This document shows, one piece after another, positions 13,674 through 15,193 of a stretch of DNA of 15,193 nucleotides. The notes under the pieces are model-generated. The model saw only the letters and a program-made list of their open reading frames with translations. It was not told the DNA's origin and did no database searches. Source of the stretch: an uncultured bacterium (GTDB lineage: Bacteria > Bacillota > Clostridia > Lachnospirales > Lachnospiraceae); the NCBI GenBank assembly GCA_905214855.1, contig CAJMNU010000030.1, positions 1 to 15,193 of the forward strand. The letters are read 5' to 3'. Each line of letters begins with the position of its first letter. The stretch's first letter is position 1. The position numbers and the translations under genes are program-made.

Positions 13674-15107
13674 TTAGTATGCTTTTCCCCAGTATACCAT
13701 TTTAGTTGCCGGTTTTCCACAACATACACAAGTCTCTGCAAGTTTTTCCTGTGCAAACGGCATACATCTGGATGTTGCACCTGTCATTTCTTTGATTTTA
13801 TCCTCACACTCTTTACAGCCACACCACATTGCTTTTACAAAGCCAGGTTTTTCATTCACTGTCTTTTCAAACTCTTCCATAGTAACAGCCGTATAGGTGT
13901 GAGCCTCTCTGTGTGCACGGGCACGTTCCAGCATATCTTTCTGGATCGTATCCAAAAGTTCACCGATTGTTTGATCCAGATTGTCCAAAGATACTGTCAT
14001 CTTTTCATGTGTATCACGACGAACCAAAACAGCCTGATTGGAAGCGATATCTCTTGGTCCGATCTCCAAACGTACCGGAATTCCTCTCATCTCTGATTCA
14101 CTGAACTTAAATCCCGGACTCTTATCAGAATCATCTACTTTCACACGGAAGTTGGAAAGTACTGCTGACAATTCTCTTGCTTTCTCTAATACGCCCTCTT
14201 TATGTTGCTGAACCGGAACGATCACAACCTGTGTCGGAGCAATTCTTGGCGGCAGCACCAGACCACTATTATCACCATGTACCATAATGATCGCACCGAT
14301 CAATCTTGTTGTCATACCCCAAGAAGTCTGGTGAACATATTGCAGCTTATTTTCCTTATCAGAATACTGGATTCCAAAAGCCTTTGCAAAACCATCTCCA
14401 AAGTTATGGCTTGTTCCAGACTGAAGAGCTTTTCCATCATGCATCAATGCTTCAATGGTATAAGTTGCCTCTGCTCCTGCAAATTTCTCTTTATCTGTTT
14501 TCTGTCCACGCACTACCGGCATTGCCAATACATTCTCACAAAAATCAGCATACAGATTCAGCATTTGGATTGTTCTTGCCTCTGCCTCTTCTGCTGTTGC
14601 ATGAGCAGTATGACCTTCCTGCCACAAGAACTCTCTGGAACGCAGGAACGGTCTTGTTGTTTTTTCCCAACGCACAACAGAACACCACTGGTTATAGCAT
14701 TTTGGAAGATCACGGTAAGACTGGATCTCTTTTGCATAAAAATCACAGAATAAGGTCTCAGAAGTCGGTCTTACACACATTTTTTCCTGAAGCGGCTCTA
14801 AACCTCCCTGTGTTACCCAAGCTACTTCTGGAGCAAATCCTTCTACATGATCTTTTTCCTTCTGTAACAGGCTCTCCGGAATAAACATTGGCATATACAC
14901 ATTCTCCACACCAGTCTCTTTAAAACGACGATCCAGTTCTTTCTGAATATTCTCCCAAATCGCATATCCTGCTGGTTTGATTACCATACATCCTCTCACA
15001 CTGGAATAGTCGATCAATTCTGCTTTTAATACAACGTCTGTGTACCACTGAGCGAAGTCATCTTCCATAGATGTGATCGCCTGTACAAGTTTCTTATTAT
15101 CTGCCAT
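13674..15107 (-). CDS. proS: Prolyl-tRNA synthetase, short (archaeal/eukaryotic-like) form
   Basis: Charges tRNA-Pro. 477 residues, the length of the type without the editing insertion domain common in other bacterial ProRS. The class II core is visible: motif 1 region around [16 protein letters not shown] (47-62), TSETLF at 115-120, motif 2 [24 protein letters not shown] from 145, and motif 3 in the segment around [17 protein letters not shown], which leads into the anticodon-binding domain. The C-terminal 50 residues contain C429, C431, C434, C448, C460, C462 and C463, consistent with the zinc site of this family. The start ATG at 15105-15107 ([20 protein letters not shown]) is the family's normal start, although the ribosome site is weak. 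First gene of the housekeeping block; no T-box sequence is visible in the 86 bases upstream. Confidence 0.96.
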   Translation of the reverse strand: MADNKKLVQAITSMEDDFAQWYTDVVLKAELIDYSSVRGCMVIKPAGYAIWENIQKELDRRFKETGVENVYMPMFIPESLLQKEKDHVEGFAPEVAWVTQGGLEPLQEKMCVRPTSETLFCDFYAKEIQSYRDLPKCYNQWCSVVRWEKTTRPFLRSREFLWQEGHTAHATAEEAEARTIQMLNLYADFCENVLAMPVVRGQKTDKEKFAGAEATYTIEALMHDGKALQSGTSHNFGDGFAKAFGIQYSDKENKLQYVHQTSWGMTTRLIGAIIMVHGDNSGLVLPPRIAPTQVVIVPVQQHKEGVLEKARELSAVLSNFRVKVDDSDKSPGFKFSESEMRGIPVRLEIGPRDIASNQAVLVRRDTHEKMTVSLDNLDQTIGELLDTIQKDMLERARAHREAHTYTAVTMEEFEKTVNEKPGFVKAMWCGCKECEDKIKEMTGATSRCMPFAQEKLAETCVCCGKPATKMVYWGKAY

Positions 15108-15125
15108 CTTTATATCTCTGCTACT

Positions 15126-15150
15126 AAAAACATATACATATGTGTATATG
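15126..15150 (-). terminator. AT-rich hairpin with T run upstream of proS, possible weak terminator or attenuator
   Basis: A perfect 8-bp inverted repeat with a 4-nt loop (15131-15150), followed on the minus strand by five T (15126-15130), ends 18 nt before the proS ATG. With only two G-C pairs the stem is weak. A second 6-bp inverted repeat (15163-15168 with 15178-15183) lies just upstream. Together they could end an upstream gene or attenuate proS; the upstream context is cut off by the window edge. Confidence 0.4.
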
Positions 15151-15193
15151 CTAGATGATACGCTACAATTTCACAATTTGTAGTTACTGTTTC

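Noticed and set aside
44..14884. Many plus-strand open frames of 60-192 codons, for example 3561-4118, 14202-14753 and 14306-14884
   Set aside because: All lie opposite well-supported minus-strand genes with clear family motifs. Their translations are rich in Cys, His, Phe and Ser with no recognisable domain, and they lack convincing ribosome sites.
1..15193. Mobile elements, CRISPR arrays, tRNA or rRNA genes
   Set aside because: No transposase, integrase, regularly spaced repeats, target-site duplications or RNA-gene signatures were seen. The gene order looks like a stable chromosomal glycan locus beside housekeeping genes.

Overview
The window reads as chromosomal DNA of a low-to-mid GC anaerobic Firmicute, most likely a Lachnospiraceae-type Clostridia. 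The grounds are the form of ProRS, the cca/DUF3783 neighbourhood, purine-rich coding strands with AGGAGG-type ribosome sites, and AT-rich sigma-A-like promoters. This placement is an inference from protein resemblance, without a database search. Every gene I accept is on the minus strand, so transcription runs from right (15193) to left (1). The plus-strand open frames are shadows of these genes.

Right end (about 11.9-15.2 kb): a housekeeping block of proS (prolyl-tRNA synthetase), cca (tRNA CCA nucleotidyltransferase) and a DUF3783 protein, closely spaced and probably co-transcribed. A gene-free gap of about 317 bp follows (11610-11926). It holds a 98-nt stretch able to form two stem-loops and then a near-consensus promoter.

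Middle (6.1-11.7 kb): a three-gene unit with its own promoter and a clear intrinsic terminator. It encodes a Wzt-type polysaccharide-export ATPase with a C-terminal carbohydrate-binding domain, a SAM-dependent methyltransferase, and a 1066-residue protein built as kinase-like domain, coiled coil, GT2 and GT4. Methyltransferase, kinase-like fold, coiled coil and Wzt with a binding domain are the parts of the WbdD/Wzt system that caps and measures O-antigen in some Gram-negatives. Here they are split over two genes and fused to glycosyltransferases. This is the most interesting signal in the window.

Left (1-6.1 kb): a second operon starts from an excellent promoter (TTGATT, 17 bp, extended TATAAT) just beyond that terminator. 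It runs hddC, hddA, gmhB, gmhA (GDP-D-glycero-alpha-D-manno-heptose synthesis from sedoheptulose 7-phosphate), then a multi-pass membrane protein, rfbF (glucose-1-phosphate cytidylyltransferase) and rfbG (CDP-glucose 4,6-dehydratase, cut by the window edge). Genes overlap or nearly abut, and several ribosome sites lie inside the preceding gene.

Taken together, the left operon makes activated sugars (GDP-heptose and a CDP-4-keto-6-deoxyhexose), and the middle operon probably assembles, caps and exports a surface glycan. No Wzm permease, polymerase or final CDP-sugar enzymes are visible. They would have to lie beyond the left edge or elsewhere.
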